Shown: piece after piece, positions 38,228 to 52,448 of the stretch
Layout: each line of letters opens with the position of its first letter
Numbering within the stretch: the stretch's first letter is position 1
From: Azonexus sp.
GTDB lineage: Bacteria > Pseudomonadota > Gammaproteobacteria > Burkholderiales > Rhodocyclaceae
Reading direction: 5' to 3'
Length of the DNA stretch: 64,000 nucleotides
NCBI GenBank assembly: GCA_017983755.1
Contig: JAGOAU010000009.1
Coordinates: forward strand, 44,144 to 108,143
Made by a program: the position numbers and the translations under genes
The notes under the pieces: generated by a model
What the model saw: only the letters and a program-made list of their open reading frames with translations
The model's database searches: none
Told to the model about the DNA's origin: nothing

Positions 38228-38252
38228 GAAAAACGGGGGCCGCAGCCCCCGT
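38228..38252 (-). terminator. Rho-independent terminator after the ycbK-like gene
   Basis: Read on the minus strand, ACGGGGGC, a short loop and GCCCCCGT are followed by T5. It lies 24 bp past the end of the DUF882 gene and separates the cell-wall pair from ccmA. Confidence 0.85.
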
Positions 38253-38275
38253 CGTGTTTGCCATGCCGATGCAGG

Positions 38276-38833
38276 CTACCAGTAGCGCACCTTGCCGGTG
38301 TCGACGTGGACGAATTTGTCGCGCGGATAGAAGCCGACGCCGCCGGCATTGAGCGATTTGGCGGCATCGCGCAGGTCGGAGAGCGGAATGCCGGGAATGC
38401 GGATGTCGATGGCCTTGCCGTGCATGTGCAGGCTTTGCCGGGCGACCCCGCCGCCGCGGGAATTGCGCAGGTGCGAGTTGGTCGCGGCGCAACGGTAGCC
38501 GGAAATGACCTGGAAGACCTGATCGGTGCCGAGTTCCTGGCGCGTCTTGAACAGCAGGTCGAACAGCTGCGGGTCGATGGCGCCGACTTCGCCCGAGTAA
38601 TGATCGCGCAGGAAACGGTTGAGCGTCAGCAGCGCATCGGGAACGTAGTGATTACCGACGGCGAAAACGACGGAAATGCGTTCGCCGGTATGGGTGTGAT
38701 CGAAATCCAGGCTGCGCGCATTGGGCAGCGAGGCCAGCGCCGGCTTGGCGAGTGGCAGGACGGCGCCGGCGACGGCCAAGCGGGCGGCGCGGCTGAGAAA
38801 GAGGCGGCGCGAGTGTTTGTGCGTATTGGACAT
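38276..38833 (-). CDS. DUF882 / YcbK-like periplasmic peptidase M15 family protein
   Basis: A 185-residue protein with a Tat-type signal peptide (SRRLFLSRAARLAVAGAVLPL, twin arginines followed by F/L). The mature domain resembles M15 D-Ala-D-Ala carboxypeptidases: SGYRCAATN, the zinc-site segments SLHMHGKAIDIRI and a terminal VHVDTGKVRYW. The ATG at 38833 is preferred over an upstream TTG in the same frame. It follows an L,D-transpeptidase gene after 18 bp, the same ycbB-ycbK pairing as in E. coli, so a role in peptidoglycan remodelling is likely. Confidence 0.88.
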   Translation of the reverse strand: MSNTHKHSRRLFLSRAARLAVAGAVLPLAKPALASLPNARSLDFDHTHTGERISVVFAVGNHYVPDALLTLNRFLRDHYSGEVGAIDPQLFDLLFKTRQELGTDQVFQVISGYRCAATNSHLRNSRGGGVARQSLHMHGKAIDIRIPGIPLSDLRDAAKSLNAGGVGFYPRDKFVHVDTGKVRYW

Positions 38834-38851
38834 TGCGTGATCTACCAAAAG

Positions 38852-40159
38852 CTAATTCTTTGATTCTGCGCCTATCTTTTCCCGATGGGAAGTCTCGATG
38901 GCCAGCGTTCGCTGGCGCAGCGCAGCGTCGAATTCCTTGTCATACCCGTAGAGATCGGGGAAGAAATGGACCCGTCCGTCGATGACGGCGGCGGTAACGT
39001 AGGCAATCACCACCGGGAAAGGTTCCCGCAGGCGCAGGGTCGCCGAGCGGCCCCTAGTCATCGCCTGGACGATGCGCTCCTCGGTCCACTCGGGTTCGTC
39101 GGCGAGAACGAATTTCGCCAGTTCGAGCGGTTCCTCGACGCGGATGCAGCCGTGGCTGAAATCGCGCCGATCCTTCTTGAACAGCAGTGGCGTCGGCGTG
39201 TGGTGCAGATAGATGTTGTCCGGGTTGGGAAACACGAACTTGATGTCGCCGAGCGCATTCTTCGCCCCCGGGCGCTGGCGGATGCGCATCTGGCCGCGCT
39301 GGACAGCGTCGAGATAGGCTTCGGAGAAACCGCCGACCACCCGGCCGTCGCTGCCGACGAATTCGAAGCCTTGCTGGTCGAAATAGCCCGGCTCGCGGCG
39401 CAGCTTGGGCAGGGTTTCACCGCGTGCGATCGAGGGCGGCACGTTCCAGTAGGGGCTGAACTCGACATACTGCATTTCGGCTTCGAAAAGCGGCGTCCGC
39501 GTCTTGCGGGCATTGCCGACGATGACGTTCATCGCGGTCGCCAGTGTGACGCGGCCATCACGCACTTCATAGGCGCGCAGCCTGAATTCGGGCACATTGA
39601 CGACGATGGCGCGGGGCGCCTGCAGCGGCGGTGCCGAGCGCAGCCTTTCGAGCGCCAGTTCAAGTTGCCGGGCACGGGCTTCCGGCGCGACGTTGAGCTG
39701 CTCGAAGGTGCCCTTGCCGATGACGCCGTCCGGCGTCAGCCCATGGCGCTCCTGGAACGACTTGATGCCGGCGACCAGTTGGCCCTCGTAACGCGGCGGT
39801 GGCACGCTGTCGGCCGGCAGGTCGCCGAGCACCGCCAGGCGATCATTCACCAGCCGGATGCCGGCGTAGGCTTGCCCCGGCGTCAGCTTGCCTTCCGGGC
39901 GCGGCAACGGCGGCAACGGAAGCTGCCAGGCCGGGTGGCCGGCCAGTTCGCGGTAGCGGGTGAGTGCCGTGCGCAGTTCCGCCTCCTGCGGCAGGGCTGT
40001 GCTGCTGGCGCTCGTGGCTGCGCCCGGCGCCTCTGCAGTGGCGGTGTTCGCCAGGCAGCTGCTGGCGGCCGCCAGGCCGACGGCAAGGAAGATGGCCGGA
40101 AGACGCAGGCCACGCAAGCGGTGGGTGGGGGAGACGCGATCAGGCGACGAGGTAGGCAT
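38852..40159 (-). CDS. L,D-transpeptidase, YcbB (LdtD)-like
   Basis: A 435-residue periplasmic enzyme. A signal peptide (LPAIFLAVGLAAASSCLA) is followed by a peptidoglycan-binding domain (LVAGIKSFQERHGLTPDGVIGKGTFEQLN) and a YkuD catalytic domain. The active site is in DFSHGCIRVEEPLEL, with the nucleophilic cysteine in HGCIR, preceded by the conserved YLHHTP segment. It makes 3-3 crosslinks in peptidoglycan. First gene of a two-gene unit with the YcbK-like protein. Confidence 0.92.
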   Translation of the reverse strand: MPTSSPDRVSPTHRLRGLRLPAIFLAVGLAAASSCLANTATAEAPGAATSASSTALPQEAELRTALTRYRELAGHPAWQLPLPPLPRPEGKLTPGQAYAGIRLVNDRLAVLGDLPADSVPPPRYEGQLVAGIKSFQERHGLTPDGVIGKGTFEQLNVAPEARARQLELALERLRSAPPLQAPRAIVVNVPEFRLRAYEVRDGRVTLATAMNVIVGNARKTRTPLFEAEMQYVEFSPYWNVPPSIARGETLPKLRREPGYFDQQGFEFVGSDGRVVGGFSEAYLDAVQRGQMRIRQRPGAKNALGDIKFVFPNPDNIYLHHTPTPLLFKKDRRDFSHGCIRVEEPLELAKFVLADEPEWTEERIVQAMTRGRSATLRLREPFPVVIAYVTAAVIDGRVHFFPDLYGYDKEFDAALRQRTLAIETSHREKIGAESKN

Positions 40160-40276
40160 GGCGCTTCAGGGAGGATGGCTTCGTCAACATTATGTACTAT
40201 CGCTAGAATGTTCGTATGGACCAAGTGTCGTGCCGTGGAAGCGGTGCGCGACACGCCGTTTGTAACGGGAAAATCG

Positions 40277-40618
40277 ATGCACGAGATGTCACTGGCCGAG
40301 GGCGTTCTTCAGCTGGTCGAGGAGACGGCCAGGCGGGAAAATGCGCGGCGCGTGAAGACGGTCGTGCTGGAGATCGGGCAATTGTCGACGGTCGAGCCGG
40401 CGGCCCTCGAATTCTGCTTTGCCGCGGTTGCAGCCCAAGGCGTGGCCGGCGCGGCGCGCCTGGTGATCATCGCTGTGCCCGGCACCGGCCGGTGCATGGA
40501 ATGCGGCCTGGCGCAGCCGATGGCGGAGTTGTTCGGCGTCTGTCCGGAATGCGGAAGTCACCGCCTGCAGCCGACGGGCGGCAGCGAAATGCGGGTCAGG
40601 GAAATCGAAATCGAATAG
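40277..40618 (+). CDS. hypA: Hydrogenase nickel metallochaperone HypA
   Basis: A 113-residue maturation factor. The N-terminus MHE (H2, E3) binds nickel; the zinc finger is CMEC...CPEC (C73, C76, C89, C92). It delivers Ni2+ together with HypB to the [NiFe]-hydrogenase large subunit. The start at 40277 gives the required MHEMSL N-terminus; the same frame is open far upstream but antisense to the L,D-transpeptidase gene. hypB follows after 10 bp with AGGAG as its ribosome binding site. Confidence 0.95.
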   Translation: MHEMSLAEGVLQLVEETARRENARRVKTVVLEIGQLSTVEPAALEFCFAAVAAQGVAGAARLVIIAVPGTGRCMECGLAQPMAELFGVCPECGSHRLQPTGGSEMRVREIEIE

Positions 40619-40628
40619 GAGCCAGGCG

Positions 40629-41555
40629 ATGTGCACAGTTTGCGGTTGCGGCGAGGGCGAAACGAAAATCGAGGGTGCGGGTCACCCGCACGAGCATGTG
40701 CATGCGGACGGCACGGTGCATGGCCACACGCATCAGTACAAGCATCACCACCACGAGCCTGGCGTCGGCGGCGATCTCGATTTCGGTGCCGGCCCGGCCC
40801 GCACGCACGTGCCGGGCATGAGCCAGGCGCGCATGGTGCAGATCGAGCAGGACATCCTGGCCAAGAACAACGGCTATGCGGCGGAAAACCGCCGGTATTT
40901 CGACGAGCGTGGCATCTTCGCGCTGAATCTCGTCTCCGGTCCCGGCGCCGGCAAGACCACGCTGCTGGTCAAAACCATAGCGGCGCTCAAGGACAAGGTG
41001 GCGATCAGCGTCGTCGAGGGCGATCAGCAGACTTCCAACGACGCCGAGCGCATCCGCGCCACCGGCGTCGCCGCGTTGCAGATCAATACCGGCAAGGGCT
41101 GCCACCTCGACGGCCACATGGTCGGCCACGCGCTGGAACGCCTGCGGCCGGCCGAGGCGTCGCTGTTCCTGATCGAGAACGTCGGCAACCTTGTCTGCCC
41201 GGCCGCCTTCGATCTTGGCGAACACCACAAGGTCGCCATCCTGTCGGTCACCGAGGGCGAAGACAAGCCGCTCAAGTATCCGGACATGTTCCGCGCTGCC
41301 GACGTGCTGCTGCTCAACAAGTGCGACCTGCTGCCCTACCTCGAATTCGACGCCGATCTGGCCGAAGCTAACGCCCGCCGGGTCAATCCGGAACTGACCA
41401 TCTTCCGCGTCTCTGCAACCAGCGGCGAAGGTCTGGCGGCCTGGGTGTCGTGGATCGAGTCAGGCCTGGAAGCCTGGCGCGACAAGCGCGCGGAAACGGT
41501 CGATGCGCTACGGCGGCGGGTGGCTGAACTGGAGCGCAAACTGGCCAACCGCTGA
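40629..41555 (+). CDS. hypB: Hydrogenase nickel-incorporation GTPase HypB
   Basis: A 308-residue G3E GTPase. The N-terminal CTVCGC motif is the high-affinity nickel site. A His-rich segment follows ([24 protein letters not shown], written here in part), as in nickel-storing HypB proteins. The GTPase domain has [24 protein letters not shown], the metal-site [10 protein letters not shown], and NKCDLLPY. The hyp operon is then interrupted: the next gene is a large helicase on the other strand, whose end abuts hypB. Confidence 0.96.
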   Translation: MCTVCGCGEGETKIEGAGHPHEHVHADGTVHGHTHQYKHHHHEPGVGGDLDFGAGPARTHVPGMSQARMVQIEQDILAKNNGYAAENRRYFDERGIFALNLVSGPGAGKTTLLVKTIAALKDKVAISVVEGDQQTSNDAERIRATGVAALQINTGKGCHLDGHMVGHALERLRPAEASLFLIENVGNLVCPAAFDLGEHHKVAILSVTEGEDKPLKYPDMFRAADVLLLNKCDLLPYLEFDADLAEANARRVNPELTIFRVSATSGEGLAAWVSWIESGLEAWRDKRAETVDALRRRVAELERKLANR

Positions 41556-46676
<5,121 letters not shown>

Positions 46677-46801
46677 GAGGTGAGTGGATCGGGATACGCA
46701 ATTTTCATTGTAATCCGGGGGCCGGCGCCGCTGGCCATTTTCCCGCCTGACCGAAGCTGGCGTAAGCTTGCCGCATTCGGGATTCAGTCGGGAAAGGCTT
46801 G

Positions 46802-49075
46802 ATGTCGGGCAAAGTGTTACGCATTCGCGGCCTGGTCCAGGGCGTCGGCTTTCGTCCCTACGTCTGGCGGCTGGCCAGCGAGCTCGGCCTCAATGGCTGG
46901 GTGCGTAACGACGGCGCCGGGGTGACGGTTGCGGTCGACGGCGAAAAAGTGCCGGAATTCATGGCCCGCCTGCCGAACGAGGCGCCGCGCCTGGCGCGTA
47001 TCGACGCCATCGAGGTCGAGCCGGGCGAAGCGGTGGGCGCAGGCTTCACCATCCTCGACAGCCTGGCCGGCGACGTGAGGACGGCCATCGGCCCGGACGC
47101 CGCGATCTGCCCCGACTGCATCGCCGACATCTGCGACCCGGCCGGGCGCCGCTGGCGTTACGCCTTCACCACCTGCACGCACTGCGGTCCGCGTTATACG
47201 GTGAGCCGGCGCATACCCTACGACCGGGCGCAGACCAGCCTTGCCGCCTTTCCGCTCTGCACGCCGTGTCAGGCCGAATACACGGCGCCGACCGACCGGC
47301 GATTTCATGCCGAAACCACCTGCTGCCCGGATTGCGGCCCGCAACTGCGGCTGCTCGATGCGGCCGGCCAGGCGCTGGCCGGTGATCCGCTGGCCGCCAC
47401 CCTGCGCCTGCTACGCGCGGGGAAGATCGTCGCCATCAAGGGACTGGGCGGCTTCCACCTCGCCTGCGATGCCGGCAATGCCGAGGCGGTCGCCGAACTG
47501 CGCCAGCGCAAGCAGCGCGAGGAAAAGCCCTTTGCGGTGATGGCACTGAACGCTGCCTCCCTGCGCGATTACGCGCGGATCGGCGAAGCGGAGGCAAGCC
47601 TGCTGAAAACCCCCGCCGCACCCATCGTCCTCTGCCCCAAGGGCCGGGGCGATTTGCCCGGCCTCGCCCCCGGCCTCGCCTGGCTCGGCGCCATGCTGCC
47701 GGCGACGCCCTTGCACCTGCTGCTGTGGCACGAAGCAGCCGGGCGTCCGGGCGGAATTCACTGGCTCGATGAAGCCAGCGACCAGCTGCTGGTGATGACC
47801 AGCGCCAACCCGCATGGCGAGCCGCTGGTCACCGGCAACGACGAGGCCCTGGAACGGCTGGCCGGCATCGCCGATGCGTTCCTACTGCACGACCGCGACA
47901 TCGTCGTCCGTTGCGACGATTCGGTGGTCCGCGCCGGTCCGGTCTTCATTCGCCGTGCCCGCGGCTACGTGCCGGTGCCGATCCCGCTGGCCAAGGGCGG
48001 GCCGAGCGTGCTGGCGCTCGGCGGCTACCTGAAGAACGCCGTCTGCGTTTTGAAGGGGCGCGAGGCGTTCCTGTCGCAACATGTCGGCAGTCTGGACAAC
48101 GCCGCTAGCATCGGCTTTATCGAAGAAACGGTTGCCCATCTGCTGGCCATTCTCGACATCCGGCCCGACCTGATCGCCCACGACCTGCACCCGGACTTCC
48201 CGTCGACGCACCTGGCCTTGCGGCTGGCCCGCGAACTCGGCGTTCCGGCGCTGGCTGTCGGCCATCACCATGCCCACATTGCGGCCATCTGTGCCGAACA
48301 TGCCGTCAACGAGCCGGTTTTCGGGCTGGCAATAGATGGCGTCGGCCTCGGCCCGGATGGCGGCCTGTGGGGTGGGGAGCTGCTACGGGTCACCGGCGCG
48401 CGGTGCGAGCGGCTGGGCCATCTGCAGCCGCTGCGGATGCCCGGCGGCGAGCGCGCCGCCCGCGAACCGTGGCGGATGGCGGTGTCGGCACTGCACGGCA
48501 CCGGCTTCGGCTACCGGGTCGGCGCCTGGCTGAAACAGCATTACCCGGAACGCGACGCCGGGCCGCTGTTGACGATGCTGGCCCGCGACCTGCGCTGCCC
48601 GCCGACTTCCAGCCTCGGGCGCTGGTTCGATGCGGCGGCCGGCATCCTCGGGCTGCGCGCCGAAATGCGTTACGAAGGGCAGGCGGCGATGGAACTTGAA
48701 GGGCTGGCGGTGACTAACGGCCCGGTGGCGCCGCAGGCTGGCGGTTGGCGCATCCGGAATGGCGTACTCGATTTCTCGCCGCTGGTGCCCGCACTGCTCG
48801 ACTGCGGCGACCAGGCTTACGGCGCAGCCTTGTTCCATGCCACACTGGCCGCCGGGCTGGCAGAATGGGCGCTGGTTGCGGTCGACCGGGAAAAAGTGGC
48901 AAAAATGGCGGTCGGCGGCGGCTGTGCGCTGAATGCCGTGCTGATCTCGGCATTGCGCGGACATCTGGAAACGGCGGGCGTGAGTTTGCTCGAAGCGCGG
49001 CAGGCGCCGCCCAACGATGGCGGCCTGGCGCTTGGCCAGGGCTGGGTGGCGCGATGGATGTTCAAGGAGATGTGA
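46802..49075 (+). CDS. hypF: Carbamoyltransferase HypF
   Basis: A 757-residue enzyme that turns carbamoyl phosphate into the carbamoyl-adenylate used for the CN ligands of [NiFe] hydrogenase. It has an acylphosphatase domain (RIRGLVQGVGFRPYVWRLA, residues about 5-90), two zinc fingers (CPDCIADICDP/CTHCGPRYT and CTPCQAEY/CCPDCGPQL), a YrdC-like domain and a Kae1-like domain with the metal-binding GHHHAHIAA. The ATG at 46802 is used rather than a TTG three bases upstream. Two copies of the recurrent motif lie in it, both reading AVDxEK. Confidence 0.95.
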   Translation: MSGKVLRIRGLVQGVGFRPYVWRLASELGLNGWVRNDGAGVTVAVDGEKVPEFMARLPNEAPRLARIDAIEVEPGEAVGAGFTILDSLAGDVRTAIGPDAAICPDCIADICDPAGRRWRYAFTTCTHCGPRYTVSRRIPYDRAQTSLAAFPLCTPCQAEYTAPTDRRFHAETTCCPDCGPQLRLLDAAGQALAGDPLAATLRLLRAGKIVAIKGLGGFHLACDAGNAEAVAELRQRKQREEKPFAVMALNAASLRDYARIGEAEASLLKTPAAPIVLCPKGRGDLPGLAPGLAWLGAMLPATPLHLLLWHEAAGRPGGIHWLDEASDQLLVMTSANPHGEPLVTGNDEALERLAGIADAFLLHDRDIVVRCDDSVVRAGPVFIRRARGYVPVPIPLAKGGPSVLALGGYLKNAVCVLKGREAFLSQHVGSLDNAASIGFIEETVAHLLAILDIRPDLIAHDLHPDFPSTHLALRLARELGVPALAVGHHHAHIAAICAEHAVNEPVFGLAIDGVGLGPDGGLWGGELLRVTGARCERLGHLQPLRMPGGERAAREPWRMAVSALHGTGFGYRVGAWLKQHYPERDAGPLLTMLARDLRCPPTSSLGRWFDAAAGILGLRAEMRYEGQAAMELEGLAVTNGPVAPQAGGWRIRNGVLDFSPLVPALLDCGDQAYGAALFHATLAAGLAEWALVAVDREKVAKMAVGGGCALNAVLISALRGHLETAGVSLLEARQAPPNDGGLALGQGWVARWMFKEM
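46928..46964 (+). repeat. USS-like motif copy K
   Basis: Core at 46930-46939, then GAAAAAG and GGAATTC. Sense in the hypF acylphosphatase region (AVDGEKV). Confidence 0.65.
48875..48911 (+). repeat. USS-like motif copy L
   Basis: Core at 48877-48886, then GAAAAAG, GGC and AAAAAT; close to consensus. Sense in the C-terminal domain of hypF (AVDREKVAK). Confidence 0.85.
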
Positions 49076-49315
49076 ATGTGTCTGGCAATTCCCGCGCAAG
49101 TCGTTGAACTGCGCGAAGGCGACAATGCGGTGGTCGACCTGGCTGGTGTGCGCAAGGAAATTTCGCTGGCGCTGGTCGAAAACGTGGCGCTCGGCGACTA
49201 CGTGATCGTCCATGTCGGCTATGCGCTGAACCGGCTTGACCCGGAGGAAGCCGCCAGAACGCTGGCGCTGTTCGCCGAACTCGGCCAGTTGGACGGCGAT
49301 TCGACCCGGCACTGA
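49076..49315 (+). CDS. hypC: Hydrogenase maturation chaperone HypC
   Basis: A 79-residue OB-fold chaperone with the essential N-terminal cysteine in MCLAIPAQVVEL and the VDLAGVRKEISLALVENVALGDYVIVHVGYAL core. It shuttles the Fe(CN)2CO unit with HypD to the hydrogenase large subunit. The ATG directly follows the hypF stop, and its own stop overlaps the hypD ATG (TGATG). Confidence 0.95.
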   Translation: MCLAIPAQVVELREGDNAVVDLAGVRKEISLALVENVALGDYVIVHVGYALNRLDPEEAARTLALFAELGQLDGDSTRH

Positions 49316-50427
49316 TGAAATACATCGACGAATTCCGCGACGGCGAAGTCGCGCAAAAGCTGGCTGCCGCCATTCGCCAGGAGGTGAACCCGGCACGTCG
49401 CTACCATTTCATGGAATTCTGCGGCGGCCACACGCACGCCATTTCGCGCTACGGCGTCACCGACCTGCTGCCGGAAAACGTGCGGATGATCCACGGCCCC
49501 GGTTGCCCGGTCTGCGTGCTGCCGATCGGCCGCGTCGACCAGGCTATCCGCCTGGCGCTGGAGCACGGCGTGACGCTATGCACCTATGGCGACTGCCTGC
49601 GCGTTCCGGCGTCGGATGGCCTGTCGCTGCTAAAAGCGAAGGCGCTGGGCGGCGACATTCGCATGATTTACTCGTGTGCCGATGCCGTGACGCTGGCGCA
49701 ACAGAATCCGGACCGGCAGGTCGTCTTCTTCGCCATCGGCTTCGAGACGACGACGCCGCCGACGGCGGTCGCCATCAAGCAGGCTGCCGCGCTCGGCTTG
49801 AAGAATTTCTCGGTGCTCTGTTGCCACGTGCTGACCCCGCCGGCGATCGCCAGCATCATGGAGGGCGTCGATACGTCGCTGCAACTCGACGGCTTCGTCG
49901 GCCCGGCCCATGTCTCGACCATCATCGGCAGCCGGCCCTACGAACCGTTCGCTGCCCGATACCACAAGCCGGTGGTGATCGCCGGTTTCGAGCCGCTCGA
50001 TGTGTTGCAGGCCATCCGCATGTTGATCCGTCAGGTCAACGCAGGGCGGGCGGAGGTCGAAAACGAGTTCGTGCGGGCCGTCGACCGCGACGGCAATCGC
50101 AAGGCGCAGGCCTTGATGGATGAAGTCTTCGAACTGCGGGAAAGTTTCGAGTGGCGCGGCCTGGGTTCCCTGCCCCACTCGGCGCGCCGGATTCGTGCGG
50201 AATTCGCCGAATTCGACGCCGAACGGCGATTTGCCCTCACCTACCAGCCGGTGGCGGACCACAAGGGCTGCGATTGCGGCGACATCCTGCGCGGCGTCAA
50301 GCGGCCGCAGGACTGCAAGCTGTTCGGCACCGTCTGCACCCCGGAGAACCCGGTCGGCTCGTGCATGGTTTCTTCCGAAGGCGCCTGCGCTGCCCACTAC
50401 ACCTACGGACGCTACAAGGATGTCTGA
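49315..50427 (+). CDS. hypD: Hydrogenase maturation protein HypD
   Basis: A 370-residue scaffold on which the Fe(CN)2CO group is assembled. It has the FMEFCGGHTHAISRYG block with the iron-coordinating cysteine, the thiol segment IHGPGCPVCVLPIGRVDQAI, GFETTTPPTA, and the four [4Fe-4S] cysteines in the C-terminal domain (GCDCGDILRG, PQDCKLFGTVCTPENPVGSCMVSSEGACAAHY). Overlaps hypE by 8 bp. Confidence 0.96.
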   Translation: MKYIDEFRDGEVAQKLAAAIRQEVNPARRYHFMEFCGGHTHAISRYGVTDLLPENVRMIHGPGCPVCVLPIGRVDQAIRLALEHGVTLCTYGDCLRVPASDGLSLLKAKALGGDIRMIYSCADAVTLAQQNPDRQVVFFAIGFETTTPPTAVAIKQAAALGLKNFSVLCCHVLTPPAIASIMEGVDTSLQLDGFVGPAHVSTIIGSRPYEPFAARYHKPVVIAGFEPLDVLQAIRMLIRQVNAGRAEVENEFVRAVDRDGNRKAQALMDEVFELRESFEWRGLGSLPHSARRIRAEFAEFDAERRFALTYQPVADHKGCDCGDILRGVKRPQDCKLFGTVCTPENPVGSCMVSSEGACAAHYTYGRYKDV

Positions 50428-51472
50428 GTCGCGCAAGAACTACGTGCGGCCGCTCGACATCAGGCATGGCCGCGTCGACATGGCGCACGGCGCCGGCGGC
50501 CGTGCGATGGCACAGCTGATCGACGAACTGTTCGCCCGCCACCTCGGCAACGAATGGCTGGCCCAGGGCGACGACGGTGCCGTGCTGCCGGCGCCGGGCG
50601 CCGGGCGGCTGGTCATGGCCACCGACAGTCATGTGGTTTCGCCGCTGTTCTTTCCCGGTGGCGATATTGGTTGCCTTTCCGTGCACGGAACGATCAACGA
50701 TGTGGCGGTGATGGGCGCGCAGCCGCTGTGGCTGTCGGTGGCCTTCATTCTTGAAGAGGGCTTCCCGCTGGCCGATCTGGCGCGCATCGTCGCCAGCATG
50801 GCAGCGGCGGCGAACGCGGCCGGCGTGCCCATCGTTACCGGTGACACCAAGGTGGTCGAGCGCGGCAAGGGGGACGGCGTCTTCATCACGACCGCCGGCG
50901 TCGGCGTCGTGCCGGCCGGTCGCGAACTTTCGGGGCGCCGGGCGCGGCCGGGCGACGCCATCCTGGTATCCGGCACCCTCGGCGATCATGGCATGGCGAT
51001 CATGGCCGGGCGGGAAAGTCTCGGTTTCGACTCGCCGATCGTCTCCGATACGGCGGCGCTGCATGGCCTGATCGCCGCCATGCTGGAAACCGGTGTCGAC
51101 CTGCATGTGTTGCGCGATCCGACGCGCGGCGGACTGGCGACGACGCTCAACGAAATCGCCCGGCAATCCGGCGTCGGCATGATGTTGCAGGAAAAGGCGC
51201 TGCCGGTGGCTCCGGCTGTCGCTGCGGCCTGTGAGTTCCTCGGGTTGGACCCGCTATATGTCGCCAACGAAGGCAAACTGGTAGCGATCTGCGCGCAATC
51301 CGATGCGGAAAGGCTGCTGGCGACGATGCGTGCCCACGCGCTCGGCGCTGCGGCGGCGATCATCGGTTCGGTGCACGAAGATCCCCACCATTTCGTGCAG
51401 ATGACGACCGGTTTCGGCGGCAAACGGATTGTCGACTGGCTGGCCGGCGATCAGTTGCCACGCATTTGCTGA
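50420..51472 (+). CDS. hypE: Carbamoyl-dehydrating cyanide-forming protein HypE
   Basis: A 350-residue PurM-like enzyme that dehydrates the S-carbamoyl group to thiocyanate at its C-terminal cysteine. The required terminal PRIC is intact. Other blocks are the ATP-site MAHGAGGRAMAQLI, HVVSPLFFPGGDIGCLSVHGTINDVAVMGA, GDTKVVERGKGDG and LRDPTRGGLATTLNE. The start at 50420 overlaps the end of hypD; upstream in-frame sequence inside hypD is rejected. Confidence 0.96.
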   Translation: MSESRKNYVRPLDIRHGRVDMAHGAGGRAMAQLIDELFARHLGNEWLAQGDDGAVLPAPGAGRLVMATDSHVVSPLFFPGGDIGCLSVHGTINDVAVMGAQPLWLSVAFILEEGFPLADLARIVASMAAAANAAGVPIVTGDTKVVERGKGDGVFITTAGVGVVPAGRELSGRRARPGDAILVSGTLGDHGMAIMAGRESLGFDSPIVSDTAALHGLIAAMLETGVDLHVLRDPTRGGLATTLNEIARQSGVGMMLQEKALPVAPAVAAACEFLGLDPLYVANEGKLVAICAQSDAERLLATMRAHALGAAAAIIGSVHEDPHHFVQMTTGFGGKRIVDWLAGDQLPRIC

Positions 51473-51481
51473 AGCGCAGCG

Positions 51482-51688
51482 TCAGTTGCGCAGCGCGATG
51501 ACCACCGTCTGCACGTCGTCAAGTTCGGCCAGGACGACGGCGCGGGCGTCGTTCATGTCGTCAGCCTTGAGCACCCGGAACAGTTCCCGCCTGCCGTTCA
51601 GGTAGCGTACCGCGGCTGTGAATTCCGGGCGCGCCACCGCCCGCTCCGGCGGCCTGCGTGAGACGGCCTGCTTGCGTTGATATTGCAT
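51482..51688 (-). CDS. Small hypothetical protein, 68 aa
   Basis: A short open frame converging on hypE with a 9-bp gap. The product has a basic N-terminus (QYQRKQAVSRRPPERAVARPEF) and an alpha/beta-looking C-terminal half (YLNGRRELFRVLKADDMNDARAVVLAELDDVQTVVIALRN). No family is recognised. It is divergent from nikR across about 200 bp. Kept because the C-terminal half looks protein-like and no stronger frame competes there; it could still be spurious. Confidence 0.45.
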   Translation of the reverse strand: MQYQRKQAVSRRPPERAVARPEFTAAVRYLNGRRELFRVLKADDMNDARAVVLAELDDVQTVVIALRN

Positions 51689-51895
51689 CGATCCCCCTGA
51701 TTGCCCAAGTCCTTTATGGGCATCCTAACCAAGAGTCGCTATTCGCAAAATATGGCGAAGGTTATACATTTATGCGCAGTGAGAGGCCGGGCAGCGGCAT
51801 GCCGCGCCAGTTCTCGTGCAAGAAAATTCGCATGAACGCAAAAAACCCGATCGGTATGCAAGAATTTGCGCCTGTCCAATCTCCCGGGAGCTGTC

Positions 51896-52360
51896 ATGGA
51901 CCGTTTCACCATATCCCTCGATGAATCGCTGGCCCGGCAATTCGACGAGTTGATCGCCGCCCGCGGCTACAGCAACCGTTCGGAAGCCGTGCGCGACCTG
52001 ATTCGCGGGGCCATCGAAGGCGACCGCCAGCGCGCCGCGCCGACCGGCCACTGCGTCGCCAACCTGTCCTACGTCTATAACCACCACGAACGGGAACTGG
52101 CCGAGCGTCTCACCAGCCTCCAGCACGACCATCACGATCTGACGGTGGCGGCCATGCATACCCACCTCGACCACGAGAACTGCCTCGAGTCGGTCGTCCT
52201 GCGCGGCGAAACGGCCGCCGTCCGCCATTTCGCCGAAGGCCTGATGGCGGAGCGCGGGGTGCGTCACGGGGCACTCAACGTGATCGCGCTCGAGGCCGAA
52301 CATTCCCACAGCCACGGGCGGAACGGCGCTCCGCACAAACACTATCGTCCGCTGCGCTGA
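51896..52360 (+). CDS. nikR: Nickel-responsive transcriptional regulator NikR
   Basis: A 154-residue ribbon-helix-helix repressor. The DNA-binding RHH occupies residues 1-45 (DRFTISLDESLARQFDELIAARGYSNRSEAVRDLIR). The C-terminal ACT-like domain holds the square-planar nickel ligands: H77 region, H88 and H90 (MHTHLDH) and C96 (ENCLE). A His-rich tail follows (EHSHSHGRNGAPHKH). It starts at 51896 after GGGAG. It sits between hypE and a NiCoT transporter gene, whose promoter region carries a candidate NikR operator. Confidence 0.95.
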   Translation: MDRFTISLDESLARQFDELIAARGYSNRSEAVRDLIRGAIEGDRQRAAPTGHCVANLSYVYNHHERELAERLTSLQHDHHDLTVAAMHTHLDHENCLESVVLRGETAAVRHFAEGLMAERGVRHGALNVIALEAEHSHSHGRNGAPHKHYRPLR

Positions 52361-52411
52361 CGCTGCGCAATAGTGCGTATGGGCAGCGGCGTCGCGCCGT
52401 GGCATCATGCG

Positions 52412-52438
52412 ATATGAGAAATTTAATATTCGTCATAC
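52412..52438. promoter_or_regulatory. Candidate NikR operator ahead of the NiCoT gene
   Basis: Half-sites ATATGA (52412-52417) and TCATAC (52433-52438) form an inverted repeat matching the E. coli NikR pattern GTATGA-N16-TCATAC in 11 of 12 half-site bases, with a 15-bp AT-rich spacer instead of 16. It ends 10 bp before the transporter ATG, where bound nickel-NikR would block transcription or initiation. Confidence 0.55.
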
Positions 52439-52448
52439 ACTTTCCGTG

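Noticed and set aside
51658-51924. An 88-codon plus-strand frame ahead of nikR
   Set aside because: It overlaps the nikR start out of frame, has no family sequence and crosses the likely nikR promoter.
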